From Parastagonospora avenae f. sp. tritici 18332-5 (Eukaryota; Ascomycota; Dothideomycetes; Pleosporales; Phaeosphaeriaceae): DNA of 64,000 nucleotides. The notes under the pieces are model-generated. The model worked only from the letters and a program-made list of their open reading frames with translations, ran no database searches and was not told the origin of the DNA. Made by a program: the position numbers and the translations under genes. Below, in pieces: positions 10,168-22,138 of the stretch (positions are counted from its first letter, which is position 1; every line of letters begins with the position of its first letter). The stretch is taken from assembly GCA_022559985.1 (NCBI GenBank), contig JAFJTR010000062.1:1-64000 (forward strand), given 5' to 3'.

Positions 10168-11970
10168 ATGGCTTTCGCGATGGCAATGCCCTGGAACGAG
10201 GGTGAAGAGAAGATGCACAAACTCCTCCGCATCCCTCCTCTGGACAATCCTACCGTGTCTATGCTGTCACCACAAGCGTCATTCATGTTACAGAAAGGAT
10301 CGATGCTTGCTCTCGGCACCCTGGACGCGGAATCTCGTCCCTGGACAACGCTCTGGGGCGGCTCTCCTGGATTCTCCGAACCGCTTGGTGGTGGCCTTGT
10401 TGGCACACGCACGCTTGTTGATGGGAAATATGATCCAGTGGTGCAGGCACTGGTTGGAGATGCCGTTGACGGAGAAATGTTGCAACCAAAAGACGGTGGC
10501 AAGATGCTCGCGGGACTGGCAATCGATTTGATGACAAGGAAGAGAGTGAAAATTGCTGGGAAGATGGTTGCCGGGACTGTTCAGGAGATCAATATTGAAT
10601 CAGAGCATGGTGGAACTGACTCCCAAGCACCAGCGAAACAGAAGCAGATCCAGCTCGTCACGAAGATCGAACAGAGTTTGGGCAATTGTCCCAAGTATCT
10701 CAACCAGTACCAACTCCAACCAACCGCAGTGGACGCGAAGAAGCTCTCAGAAGGCCCTTCCTTGACCAACGGAGCCAAGACATTAATATCTCAATCGGAC
10801 ATGTTCTTCTTGACGACAAATTCCGAGCAAGACATGGACATCAACCACCGCGGAGGCTCTCCAGGTTTCGTACGCATCCTATCTCCCACAGAAATAGTCT
10901 ATCCCGAGTACTCCGGCAACCGCCTGTACCAGTCTCTCGGCAACCTCCAACTAAACCCCAAAATCGGCATATCCTTTCCAAACTACCAGACTGGTGACAT
11001 GCTCTACACGACAGGTACAGCGTCGATTCTTGTGGGCGCCGAAGCAGCAAAAGTCTTACCAGGAAGTAATCTCGCTGTCAAAATCAAACTGACTTCAACA
11101 CGCCATGTCCAAAACGGCCTTCCGTTCCGTGGTACACCGCACAAACCAAGCCCATATAACCCGCGCGTCCGCGCTCTCGCCAGCGAAGGAAATATCAGGT
11201 CAAGCCTCAGCACTCTCAGTACCGCCACACTCACCAAGAAATACCTGATAACGCCCTCAACAGGCCGCTTTGCATTCTCTGTCTCGCCCGCCATCACTTA
11301 CACGCCTGGACAATGGATCGCGCTAGACTTCAAGGAAGAACTGGACGTTGGATACGAACACATGCGCGACGACGATCCGACGAGTCTCAACGACGATTTC
11401 GTGCGCACGTTCACTATCTCATCATCACCGAATACTAGCGAGAAGCAAGGGGAGTTTGAAATCACCATCAGGAACGTCGGGCCCGTAACCAAATTTTTGT
11501 TCCAGCAAAACGATCGCGCGGGGTTTGAAGTGCCTGTGCTAGGTGTTGGTGGCGACTTTACCATCTCGAACGGAAGTGGCGTCACGCCGTTCGTGGCTGG
11601 CGGTGTAGGCATAACACCACTCCTGGGACATTTGGGCAGTCTCGATGTTTCACCAGAGAGGTTTGCACTCTTCTGGACGCTGAGATATCAGGATGTACAA
11701 CTTGCTATTGACATACTCAGACGGTTTCCGCAGCTGGGTACGTCGACGAAGTTGTTCTTCACCGGTGCGGGGAATGAGATTGATGGGAGGATCTATGAGG
11801 AATTAATGATCCAGCGGGGGGCGCGCGTTTACATGAGACGTCTGAGGAAGGAGGATTTGGCGGGAGTCGAGGCGGAGACGTGGTATTTGTGTGCTGGTCG
11901 AGGTCTGAGAGGGGATGTGCTGGGCTGGTTGGTTGGGAAGAAAGTTGTTTTCGAGGGGTTCGATTATTGA
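10168..11970 (+). CDS. PNPOx-like flavin-binding protein fused to a ferredoxin reductase-type module
   Basis: A single exon encodes 600 aa. The N-terminal half has split-barrel FMN-binding features: GSMLALGTLDAESRPWTTLW (~residues 49-68) and a second barrel half with SGNRLYQSLGNL and GISFPNYQTGD. The C-terminal half is a ferredoxin-NADP reductase-type module, with RTFTISSSP (~412) as the flavin-binding RxYS/T-like motif and GGVGITPLL (~477) as the NAD(P)-binding Gly motif. It ends without a 2Fe-2S ferredoxin domain, which related bacterial proteins often carry. The combination suggests an NAD(P)H-driven flavin electron-transfer enzyme, but no substrate can be named. Lack of introns and a mostly bacterial family distribution raise the possibility of old horizontal transfer; this is inference. 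Confidence 0.75.
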   Translation: MAFAMAMPWNEGEEKMHKLLRIPPLDNPTVSMLSPQASFMLQKGSMLALGTLDAESRPWTTLWGGSPGFSEPLGGGLVGTRTLVDGKYDPVVQALVGDAVDGEMLQPKDGGKMLAGLAIDLMTRKRVKIAGKMVAGTVQEINIESEHGGTDSQAPAKQKQIQLVTKIEQSLGNCPKYLNQYQLQPTAVDAKKLSEGPSLTNGAKTLISQSDMFFLTTNSEQDMDINHRGGSPGFVRILSPTEIVYPEYSGNRLYQSLGNLQLNPKIGISFPNYQTGDMLYTTGTASILVGAEAAKVLPGSNLAVKIKLTSTRHVQNGLPFRGTPHKPSPYNPRVRALASEGNIRSSLSTLSTATLTKKYLITPSTGRFAFSVSPAITYTPGQWIALDFKEELDVGYEHMRDDDPTSLNDDFVRTFTISSSPNTSEKQGEFEITIRNVGPVTKFLFQQNDRAGFEVPVLGVGGDFTISNGSGVTPFVAGGVGITPLLGHLGSLDVSPERFALFWTLRYQDVQLAIDILRRFPQLGTSTKLFFTGAGNEIDGRIYEELMIQRGARVYMRRLRKEDLAGVEAETWYLCAGRGLRGDVLGWLVGKKVVFEGFDY

Positions 11971-12991
11971 TGGACTCTTCGGAAGTAGATTACAATAACG
12001 AGGTGCTGAGATTGTATCTTGACGCTACCGCATTATTCGAAGCGCGCTCATCACTCTGATATGCCCAAAATCTAGCAAATCAAATGTCTTTTTAGTAACA
12101 GCAACAACGTAGCATCGTGGTGCCATCAACATACTCGGTCCTGTTTGCAGAATTAGTAGCACACTCCCCACCGGCCGAATCTACATACAAGTTCTAAGCC
12201 AAGAATGTCCTAGAATCCCATGCCATAGAGAATGCATGGCGTATGAAAGGGATCCTGTATGGCGTTGTAGGTTTCGTTTGATTGCCACTTCTAGAGTGCT
12301 TCAACTACTGGTGCCAATGCGACGACCATATGCGAGTTGCCCACAGCACAGCAAACATGGTAATGCCGCATCGTATGTACTCATTGCTCCTTATTTCATG
12401 CAGTCAGTACGTGCATCTGCTCATCGTCACCCCGGATCCTGCCATGGCCATTGCCATGCTGTGTGAAAAGGACCGATTGAGGGAACAAAGCACTCCGTCT
12501 AAGGGGCCGCGTGTTCTTGAGCATTTCCACGAAGATTAGGCCACCGACTAGCTCTGCGCTGATATGAGAACGCCCGCACGTTACGCCCGGTACCAACCGC
12601 GCATAGTGTGTCCCGATCACTGTGCAGTGGCGATGACACACGGGAGTAATATACAAGCACGACGTAATAAGGTTGTAGCGTTAGTCCGGAATGTTCGATG
12701 GCGGAGGCTTCTAGGCAATGCGCGGTCCAATGTGAAACATTGAAGTGATGGCGTTGGTGTCAGTTCGTGTCAGACACAAGCGAACACTTAGTTGCACGTT
12801 GATTGCCCAGGCGCGCGCTAACCCCACGCAATCTAGACCGGACCCTGCGTGCCTGCCTTCGAAGCTCCTCGTCCTCACCACCACGTTGCTTCACTTCCCT
12901 TGCTGATCACTGATCTGGTTGTGACGCTGCTGTACCTACGAGCTTCAGCAAACTCTACTTTGTATATCTACCCGACACCTGACCGACCATC
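11971..12991. other. Intergenic, about 1 kb
   Basis: Several 60-90 codon frames occur on both strands between 12236 and 12656, but they overlap each other and show no domain. CA/CT-rich sequence precedes the next start codon, as expected of a promoter and leader. Nothing else is seen. Confidence 0.55.
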
Positions 12992-13968
12992 ATGCCTGGA
13001 GTTCGTAAGTCATCCTTCACCTCCACCTGCGACACTTGATAAGCATGCAGCGCATCTGCGTGCAAGCAATCACATGGGCGATACATGCCACCAATCTGCG
13101 TTGCGCTGCGTGTCTTTAATGGCAGCTATCTTGACACGACCTCGCTAATGCATCGCCTGTAGCGCCGGATGCGATGGAGCAGATGAAGAAGGCCTTTAAG
13201 GGTCTCTTCAAGAAGAAGTCCAAGAAGGAGGAGCCAAAGCCGACTGCGACCACGGAGACGCCATCGCAGGCAACGCCCGCTGCAGAGCCCGCGAAGACTG
13301 AGACGGCTCCTGCGCCCGCCCCAGCTACCGCGCCTGCGCCTGCGCCAGCTCCTGCGAAGACCGAGGCCACCCCAGCGGAGAGCAGCAGTGCGCCTGCGCC
13401 CGCCGAGCCTGTTCCAGCGCCAGCACCAGCTCCCGCTCAGGGTGAGGCCAACAAGGACGAGGTTGCTGCGCTTGCTGAGGTCAAGAAAGCCACGCAGAGT
13501 AGGTTACCTTCCCACTCACCGTCAGCTCCCCAACTGCACAGAAACGATGAATACGCTTCTGTTTCTTTCTTACGACGTTCCACGACTTTCCCATGTTCCA
13601 CAAAGATACCCATAGACTAATGATTCTTTCTTCCAGCTCCCGAACCCGCAGGTGCTGTTGCGCCCGCACCGCCGACGGCTGCTTCGGCCCCCACGACTTC
13701 GACCGAGGCACCCGCCGAAGCCGCGACAAAGCCCGTCGAGGCTCCTACGACGACGACGACTGCGGAAGCCCCAGAGCCTTCCAAGCCCGCCGCGCTTGAT
13801 ATGCCTGCGATTCCTGCATCTCAGCCAGCTGCTGGCATGAGCGCGACCAGCGGACCATTGAACGACGACCCCTTCAGCCCCGAGGCCAAGGAGGAGAAGC
13901 CTGTAGCTCCTGCGCCCACCCCTGCTGCTCCCGTCGCGGCCCCCGAGGCCACCCCTGCGGAGAAGTAA
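12992..13968 (+). CDS. Pro/Ala-rich protein with a basic N-terminus, 226 aa
   Basis: Three exons (12992-13004, 13163-13498, 13637-13968) join in frame. The first exon is only 13 nt (ATG CCT GGA GTT C) and is followed by a consensus GTAAGT donor. The product begins MPGVPPDAMEQMKKAFKGLF, then a Lys-rich patch (KKKSKKEE), then almost entirely Pro, Ala, Thr and Glu repeats. A small folded-looking motif GPLNDDPFSPEAK lies near the end. The amphipathic first helix plus basic patch could bind a membrane or nucleic acid; this is inference. No family is recognised. The 13-nt first exon is easily missed and the start would otherwise be placed at 13174. Confidence 0.7.
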
Positions 13969-14525
13969 GGTGGTAGACTCCAGCTGCACCATAATAGTTG
14001 ATGATGTGCTGCACATGACTGTGTCATTTCCGGGCGGGAGCCAGCTTTGCGTTGTTTTGCTGCACTTGTGCTTTGTATTGCACTAATAATATACCCCATT
14101 GCTGTTTGAGTAAGGCGAGCGTCGAGGTGTGGAGCGGTGGGATGGTGAGATGGTGGGCAGTGGTGCAAGCTCGGCGTCTCTAGCAATCTATAAAGTTCGT
14201 TGACAGTATGATTCGGTCTTTGTTGGTGATGATTAATGCCGAAGGCGCGACGCGACATGACCGCTCAGACTAGTCGCGGGGCATGCATCAGTGATTGCCC
14301 CACTAAACAGATCAAACTGTCGAACTGTGGTACACAGCTTGTACATTTCCACGCTTCTACAAAGCGAATTTCCCTTCCCAACCATATTTTGCTCAGGTCG
14401 CGAGGTCCAAAGCTCCAGTGGTGCCCGCAGTACTTTCCAATCATATCCACCACCGCAAACATCCTCATCACCCAGGCAGACTACCACAAGCACGATAACG
14501 ACGTCATCAGCGCGCACACAACAAA
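13969..14525. other. Intergenic
   Basis: This holds the 3' flank of the Pro/Ala-rich gene and the promoter of HBS1, with a CA-rich leader just before 14526. No supported feature is seen. Confidence 0.55.
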
Positions 14526-17067
14526 ATGCTTCGCACCCGGGATGTCGCCTACGATGACGAAGACGTGTATGATGATGACGATTACTACTCTGAGGAGGAA
14601 GCAGCGGGCGACGGCATGACCGAGGACGACAAAGAGCAGATGCGCATAGGCACCATCAGCGTGCGAGAGGCGCTGGGCGAATTCGAGGCAGGCGTGAGCG
14701 ACGCACAAATACAAGAGTCGCTTTGGCACTACTACTACGATGTCGGCAAGACGGTGACGTACCTGAAGAACAAGCTCGGTGGGGCGCAGACGCCCAAGGA
14801 GACGCCCAAGAAGGAGAAGGTCGTATCAAAGTTCGACCAAGCTGCGAGCGCAGCAGGGGAGAACGCACCCATAGCCGCAGGTGAGTACACTTATGCACAT
14901 AACAGCAACGTTCAAGAGCCTGCCCGCCCCGTCACCCGGAGCCTGCCGCCGAACACGATGCCAACCTACGATGCAGATGATTTCTTCTGGGATGTGCCGT
15001 GGGGCAACGTGCCGGCGCATCGTGTGGGGAACATCACCGTCGACCCTCCTCTTGCGCGGATTGGCCTCTTGGGTGGATCGTCCAAGCTCGCAGCTCTCGC
15101 AGCCAAACGCCGGAAGGAGCGCGAGGAGGCGCAAGCTGCATCTTCCACGTCCGGTGTGGGCACAGATGCCGCCGTTGCCATGCTTGACAAGCTCTCTGTC
15201 ACGGGCAATACAACTCCAAGTCTTCGCGGCAGCGATGTGCCAAAGCCCAGATACCCAGCTCGGCGACGCTCTCCTTCTCCAAAGGCCAAGACGCCACAGA
15301 ATGAGATGCCTGAGGAGCCTGAAGCACCAAAACCAGCAGTCGTAGTCGAGCGTCCAGCTGAGCGAGCAGTCGCCTCTACCTTTGCTTCCACTTTGTGCGG
15401 TTCTTCCAACGTGGCCCAGTCTGTCATGGAAGCATTCCCCATACCGTACACGACACTCAAAGGATATTCCACCGCGAATGCATTTGACACGCCCAGTCCA
15501 GACGATGTCGTTCGTGCAGCCCAGGCCAAGGGAGCGGGAGGTGGTCGGCGTTGAATCGACATTGCGAACTCTTAGCGTACATTTCTAAGGCATACAGGAA
15601 CTACCCCGAAAAAGAAGAAAGCAACATCGAATGGCGATAAGCTGGCCGACTCAGTTGGGAGTCTTGTCATTGAAGAATCTCGTATCAAGAGCAAGAACTT
15701 GAATGTGATTGACGAGTTCGAAAAGAGCAGTCCGAAGCGGATAGCTAACTTTGTTGTCGTTGGTAAGCTAGACCTGTACCCCTTCGTGCAGTGCTAAACT
15801 TTCAAACGCACCCTTCGCACCCTTCGCACCGCTGTGCTAATCCATGATAGGCCACGTCGATCATGGCAAGAGCACACTCATGGGTCGTCTTCTATACGAT
15901 CTCAAAGTAGTAGACCAACGCTCTCTAGATAAGCTCCGGAAAGAAGCTGAGACAATCGGAAAGTCGTCCTTTGCTCTCGCATGGATCATGGACGAGACGA
16001 GTGAAGAGAGAAGTCGCGGCGTGACTGTTGATATCGCCACAAACTACTTTGAGACGGAGAAAACGCGATTCACGATCCTTGACGCACCCGGGCACAAAGA
16101 CTTCATACCGAACATGATATCAGGATCTTCGCAAGCTGATTTTCCTGTCCTCGTCATAGATGCGAGCACAAATAGCTTTGAAGCAGGTCTCAAGGGTCAA
16201 ACAAAGGAGCACATTCTCATCGCACGAAGCATGGGCATGCAACACATCATCGTCGCAGTCAATAAGATGGACACGGTATCCTGGTCGAGACCACGCTTCG
16301 ACGATATCTCAAAACGCATGAAAGTGTTCTTGACCGAAGCCAGTTTCCCAGAGAAGCGTATCACTTTCATTCCCCTCGCAGGCCTAACAGGCGAGAACGT
16401 GGTCAAGAAAGTCGCCAACCCTGCTGCAGACTGGTACACGGGCGAAACCCTCCTCGAAGCTCTTGAACGTATAGAACTTCCCGAACGCAACATGCAGAAA
16501 GCCCTGCGCTTTTCTGTCTCCGACGTCTTCCGCGGTGACATGCGGTCTCCACTCAGCATATCTGGCCGTATCGACTCGGGCACACTGCAAGTCGGCGACA
16601 CTATCTTAACGCTACCTGCCAACGAAACCGCAACCATCAAGGCAATCGAAGTCCAAGACCAACCTGTTGATTGGGCCGTCGCAGGTCAAATCCCTACACT
16701 CCACCTTGCGAATATCGACCCCGTGCACATCCGAAAGGGCGACATTGTGTGTCCACCCAACGCACCAGTCAAGCTCGTAAAAGCATTCTCTTCCAAGCTT
16801 CTCGCTTTCGAGCACGTTCTTCCTTGCCCCGTTGAGGTGTTCCGATCGACACTGAACAGTCCCGGTGGCATTCGAATGTTGAGCGCTAAGCTGAACAAGT
16901 TCACTGGCGAAATTATTAAGAAGCGACCACGCATCGTTAAGCCCGGCGAGGTGGCGCGAGTGGTGGTCGCGTTGGAGAGGGAGTTGCCGATTGAAGAGGG
17001 GATGAGGGTTGTGGTGAGGGAGAGAGGCAGGACGATTGGTGCAGGACTCATGGAGAATGTTGCGTAG
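14526..17067 (+). CDS. HBS1: HBS1, eRF3/EF-1alpha-like GTPase for ribosome rescue
   Basis: Exons 14526-14880, 14977-15540, 15598-15762 and 15851-17067 give 766 aa. The first intron (96 nt, GTGAGT..CAG) is in frame, so an unspliced form would also be open. The N-terminal region has an acidic stretch, then the HBS1 N-terminal helical domain (RVEALGEFEAG-like; LWHYYYDVGKTVTYLKN) and the conserved FFWDVPWGNVPAHR block. The GTPase starts near residue 361: GHVDHGKS (G1), DAPGHKDF (G3) and NKMD (G4), followed by two EF-Tu-type beta barrels. With Dom34, Hbs1 dissociates ribosomes stalled in no-go and non-stop decay. The last intron falls within the G1 motif, which hides its start in unspliced frames. 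Confidence 0.93.
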
Positions 17068-17217
17068 ATATACACAATACCTACCCATGTAGTAGACGGT
17101 GAGATGACGACATCAAAATATCAAGAAGTCTAATTTGAATTGGTGTAGCCTGGGCGCATCTGCAATTCTATGCTTCTATTCATCTTTTACTCTTGGCATT
17201 GCCATAGGTTTACCCGT

Positions 17218-18693
17218 CTACTTCTTCGCCCACGGTGCTCGCGTCCCCGCATCGCCGCCAGATGGTGCACCCTTCGCCCACGGGGCCGCCGTTCCTCCAG
17301 GCGGCGGAGGCGCAGGCGTTCTCCCCGCCCATGGCGCTCTCGTAGGCTGATTTGGTCCACTAGGTACATTCGGGCCAGCTGGTTTCGCCCACGGGGCCGC
17401 CGTCACCGCAGAACCCATATCCGCCATGGGATCCCTGAGTGGTGCTGGCTGCGGTCTCGGGCTCGAATACGCACTTGTTGACGAAGTTGAGCTCGGCACA
17501 GTCGAACTATTGGATCTTGGTTGACTGGACGTGTGCACGCTAGTTTGGATGAGTTTGGCGTTTGGGTCTTTTTCCCAGGCGAACAGCGCGCCGAAGGGGA
17601 AGTGTTGAACGACGGGGAATTTGGAGAGAACTTCTGCGTTGTACATTTTAATCATGCCCTATTCATTCGTTAGCCACTGGATCTAGCACGTGGAAGGGAA
17701 AGGAGTAGTGACTTTGTTAATCTTCGCCCATCCCGCCTTGACCCCGGATATGTCGTACAGGATTGGGCTGTGCTCCCAGAACGGACCCCTCTTCACGTCG
17801 TATATGAAGCCAATGGCGCTGAAATACATGTTTCGGGACCTCTCTCTCTCGACGGCGGGTATTTTGGCGACGTCTGCCGGATCTGGCGCGCTGGGCAGCG
17901 AGCCTTCTGTAACCACGTCCGCAGGTGTGGTGATGGCGGGCGAAAACTGCGCGCTTCCCAGTATGTATGGCACAAATGTGTGATCGTCCAGTCCCCACAC
18001 GCCGTGTGATCCCGCGGGCTCCAGGGTGTATGTGAGGATTAAACGGCGGATCAAGACTAGATATGGCTCGATAACACCTAGGACTATGGCGCGCTCAATA
18101 TCTCCGTCTTTGGAAGCAGGAAACGCCCCGAGTTTCCACAGGCTACCAAGGAAAGCGAGGAAGCTGAGTTCATGGCCAGTACCGTAGTCGAGGCGCTGAG
18201 AACTGCCGAAACTACCGTTGAGATATGCTTCTAGTTCTTCGCTTGCGCGGGTTTCGGATGTGCTCTTGAAGTCGAGTACGTCCTTTGGTATGCACTCCTC
18301 GAGCAACTGTGGCACGCGCTCTCGAACGATGTCGTACCATTTCCTAAAGCTCACATTTCCGAATCTGCGTGGGCCGGGGTCTGGTGGCGCTTCGTCGATG
18401 ATGGAGGTTAGTGTCGATACAAGCTTGGCGAGGTTTTGCACAATGGGATGAAAAGTGACATCAGGATCGTTCAATGTCCATTCTTTTGCGGGACTAGAGT
18501 CAGGCCGGCGTCTTGGTACCATGGCCGTGTTGAGCTGGAATATGAAAGTCATTATGTCGGCATAGGCCCTGCTGGCGAGGAAGAAAGTGACGTCTTCGCC
18601 ATCGTTGATGCGTTTCGCTGGGACGGCGAAATTGCAGCCTTGGTTCGAGTCCAGCCTCACCAGTGCAGGCGTTGTTTGGGTATCGGAGGCCAT
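17218..18693 (-). CDS. RRD1: PP2A activator / peptidyl-prolyl isomerase RRD1 (PTPA)
   Basis: Two exons (18693-17713 and 17658-17218), separated by a 54-nt intron with a GCTAAC branch point, give 473 aa. PTPA family blocks are clear: FGNVSFRKWYD, LNGSFGSSQRLDYGTGHELS (the glycine-rich nucleotide-binding region), YLVLIRRLILTYTLEPAGSH and GVWGLDDHTFVPYILGSAQ. PTPA folds the active site of PP2A catalytic subunits and has proline isomerase activity. The conserved fold ends near residue 365. A disordered Pro/Ser-rich tail follows with four APWA(K/G) repeats, the last one ending the protein. The donor is GTCACT, weaker than usual. The start at 18693 is preferred over an upstream extension without family similarity. 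Confidence 0.9.
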
Positions 18694-18899
18694 GGTGTTG
18701 GATTTCGGTGCAGTGGTGTGGTCGATGGAAGTGGCTAGTGCAGGTGCTAGAGCATGTGATGTCGCGTTGTGCGGGACGCGATTGCCCGACCTCCCGTCTT
18801 TAGGCGCGGGCACGGTAGCGGTAGTTTCACCCCACACGTTCTTTCACTCCACAACGGCGCATTGGTATAATTCATTCGGTCAGTGACGCCGCGTACGCT
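18694..18899. promoter_or_regulatory. Short divergent promoter, RRD1 and C3H/SANT gene
   Basis: Only 206 bp separate the two start codons, so both promoters must lie here or overlap the neighbouring coding region. No specific site is claimed. Confidence 0.5.
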
Positions 18900-21507
18900 A
18901 TGGCGCGTCTCAAAGCACCACCACAGAGGCGGGGCACGAGTAAGGGAATGTGCTGGCTGAACATGCTCACTCAGCTGACAGTGCCAGTCACTCAGGAAAC
19001 CACGCCTCCACCCACGATCCTGTCTGATGCATCCAACGACACACAAGCCGCGACGCAACAGCTCCTAGAAGAAGTCCGCGCCTCGGCCTCAAAGTTTTCG
19101 CACCCACAGCACTCGGCCACCTCACCTCAATCCCCGAATCCGCCTCAGTCAGCGCAACCACTGCCGCCGCAATCTTCCGCCGTCCTCGGCGCAAACCTCC
19201 TCAATGCGGCACGCATAGAATACCGCCATAGTAGTCCTATCCGGATGGCGCCCAAGTCGAGCAACGGCAAGCTGAGAAAGTCGGGTTTATTCACAGAACC
19301 ACGGCGGTTCAATCTGGCACGACCGAGACCGCGCGATGTGTACGAGTTCCCAGACGAGAGTCCCGAGAGGCGCCCGTACAAGCTGCATGAGAGAGTAAAC
19401 CGGGCGCCGTTGAAGATCGTGAAGAAAAAGAAGGCGCACCAAGAGGACGTTCCGCCTTCATCTGAATTTGTTGAAGCGCTAGCTGAGGAGGACGCTTCCG
19501 AGGGCTCTGCATCTACCAACGAGGCGCCTCTGCCCTCATCACCACCAAGGCTTGCTCCAAATTCCAGTCACACCGTCGAGAATGGAGTCCAGATCGAGAC
19601 ACATCTTCGCAACGGGACAGTACGATGTGCCACCACGTCGTACCGGTCTGACAAACCAGTGGGCCCACGATACGAGCAATGCCACAATGCAGGCGCCCAC
19701 GAGACGAATGCTGGGCCGCGGTGCACTCGCCATCTGAGCTTTCCTGGCTCAGTGCGCTGCGCCTTTATGGCGGGGCAGGATGGAGATCCTGCTCAGTGCC
19801 GTACTGCTGGTGTCAAGGGAACATCACGATGCAGTAAACATGCAGGACAAGAGGCTGGTTCTGGTTCTGGTTCTGGCTCAGGTCAGAAGCGGAAGTCGGT
19901 GGACAGTGACGATGTGCCCGCCGACCCATCCAAGTTTACAAAGATGCAGCGAGATGCCACAGCTGGGCGGCGGGCTCAGAAAGACGCTGAAGATGCGGTT
20001 GTGGTCAAATCACCACGCGTGTCGGATCTAGAAGTGCAGTTACCCCCCCGCCCGAAGAGGAGGGGAGGACCTCCGAAGCACGAGTCTACCACAAGAAATG
20101 AAAGAAGTGGCCAAGAGGATGAAGTTGCCGAGTCGATTGAGCTCACAGCATCGGCGACTCCGAAGGCACATCGGCGCACCAGATCAAAGGCCCAGCCTCT
20201 GAAGGACACCATATCCGCAGCCGGCTCCAAGAAGGCCAAAAATGCTTCAGAATCCACTAAATCAACGAGAACGACACAAGCTAAGGATGACCATGCATCA
20301 GATGACCACCAAGGATCGGATGCAGAGATACAGGAAGAGCCTGCAAGTTCAGAAGAGGCGGCATCTGATGACGAAGAGAAGGCTGGCGAGCTCTCGGAAA
20401 CCTCCCAGGCTCTCTGGCACGTTTTCAAATATCTAGAACTTGAGAAACGACCTGGTCGCTGTCGGATGGATGTCTGCTTGACCATCAAGAGCGTTTGCGA
20501 TGAAGCCAGAGGACGTCTCCGAGGCCACGATCTTGAGATCGAACAAATGGCTGCAATCGGCAGAAAGGTTCAGGCTGCGCTTGAAGAGTTGCGCAATGTC
20601 GACAGCGATGACCATCTTGCAATCAAGGCGGACATGTATGGCCACGTGTTCCGGTCTCTGACCAAGCTTGCGAAGTCTTTATATGGGTCTTGGGATGCCG
20701 GAGCCGACACGCTGGAGGCCATGCGCATCTTAGTGCCCCTCGTGCACCACATCCTCGTCATAAAGGACTTGATGGCAAGCTGGAAGGTCACAGTACCGCA
20801 GCGCTACGATGGCGATAGGATGGTTGGAGATGTGAACTCGCATCTGATAGCGCCATTGCGAAAAGCTCACGACGTCTTGAGTAAAAGACTACGACAGCTT
20901 GAGGGCCGGGAGCGTGCTGCTCACAATCTTGCAAATCTCGAACGTCAAATCGAAGAGGAGAACGAAGAAATGGAGAGACTGAAGAGAATGGCTGCAGCCC
21001 AACGGGACAGATGGGATCGCTGGCAACAGTTGCACATCGCACGCATGCGTTGCGAACCGGATCCGAGGAAGCGACTCCCAAATCTGAAGATCATTAATCT
21101 CGAAGACCTTGAAGACACGGATGCAAATGGTATCAAATTCCAACGATTGCCAGTGTTCAAAGATCGCGAGACTCCGCCACGACGCCACCCCTCGTACGCC
21201 AATAGATTGAAGCCGTGGTCGCCCGATCAGGAACAGGCCTTGCTTGATGGTTTGCAAAAATTTGCAGGTATGTCAGATTTCGCTACACTCCCTGCCCAAC
21301 ACACTAATGCGCTACCCAGGTCGCGATGTATTTTACAAGATATTCGAAGCTTACTGCCGTCCCCGCACAGCCGGCGTGCTACGCGACTTCAGAGTCTTAG
21401 ATATCGTGGCCAAGGCTGCCGAGTTCCGCTCAACCTTGCCAGCAACGTATCAGGAGAACGGCTGGGACATGCCTGAATGGGTGAGGCAGATACCTGTTCT
21501 GCCGTAG
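18900..21507 (+). CDS. Nuclear protein with two C3H zinc motifs and a C-terminal SANT/Myb-like segment
   Basis: Two exons (18900-21267, 21320-21507) around a 52-nt intron (GTATGT..CAG) give 851 aa. At ~243-312 there are two tandem Cys-Cys-Cys-x2-His motifs: the first ends RCTRH and the second reads CAFMAGQDGDPAQC..RCSKH. This spacing resembles the zf-C3Hc3H and WRC-type zinc knuckles of chromatin proteins. Basic Lys/Arg patches lie on both sides. A helical coiled-coil block follows (~500-720). Near residue 772, WSPDQEQALLDGLQKFAG..DVFYKIFEAY reads as a SANT/Myb-like helix-turn-helix, completed only by splicing. Chromatin or DNA binding is inferred; no orthologue is recognised. A 42-nt intron near the start is conceivable. 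Confidence 0.7.
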
Positions 21508-22138
21508 GTTTTGTGCTCTCTGTTACATGTTCCTTTTGCTCTTCGAGACATATACCCACTACGCAATGTTCAAACTTTTTATCGTATTCCGGGTTCTCGA
21601 GAGACATTTTCTCATTTTTGATTGTGGTCTGAGGACGCTAAGCACAGACTCCCTGCGCATTTTTCCAAAAGATGGTGCGCTTGATCTTGGGGCCATGTAG
21701 TCGACCCTGCAATGGTAGTGCAAAATCTTCACCTTGCCCGACTCACTCTCAGGCTCAAAGTTTTTGCATCTGCGCATTCACTCACATTCCTTAGTGCGCT
21801 GGGTGTTGGTGTACCACGGCAGCGCTTTGAGCTAACAATGTTTTTCTTAGACACGTTTCGTGGGAGCTACGAAAATCACCTACTGAGGTACCAAAAAAAA
21901 GTGAAACAGCAAACACACCTCGCCTCCGAGTATAAAATCTATCACGCAAGAGCGACCTCAGCTCCACTACACTCTCGCCACAAAAGCTCCCCTGGCACAA
22001 CCTTTACGAATCATCTCAACTACACGCGAAGATATCCAACACCCATCAAACAGACTCGGAACATAACCCACGCGCTACTTGAAGGTATCCAGCATTTACT
22101 AACACGTCTACACTTTACCACCTACACGAATCAAAATA
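21508..22138. other. Intergenic
   Basis: This is the 3' flank of the C3H/SANT gene and the promoter and leader of the SAP-domain gene. The last ~150 bases are C/A-rich and pyrimidine-rich, typical of a strongly used fungal promoter and leader. An overlapping 145-codon frame has no domain. Confidence 0.5.

Noticed and set aside
18938..18979. A 42-nt intron near the start of the C3H/SANT gene
   Set aside because: The donor is good but the intron is shorter than all others here. The unspliced frame is open, so it was left out.
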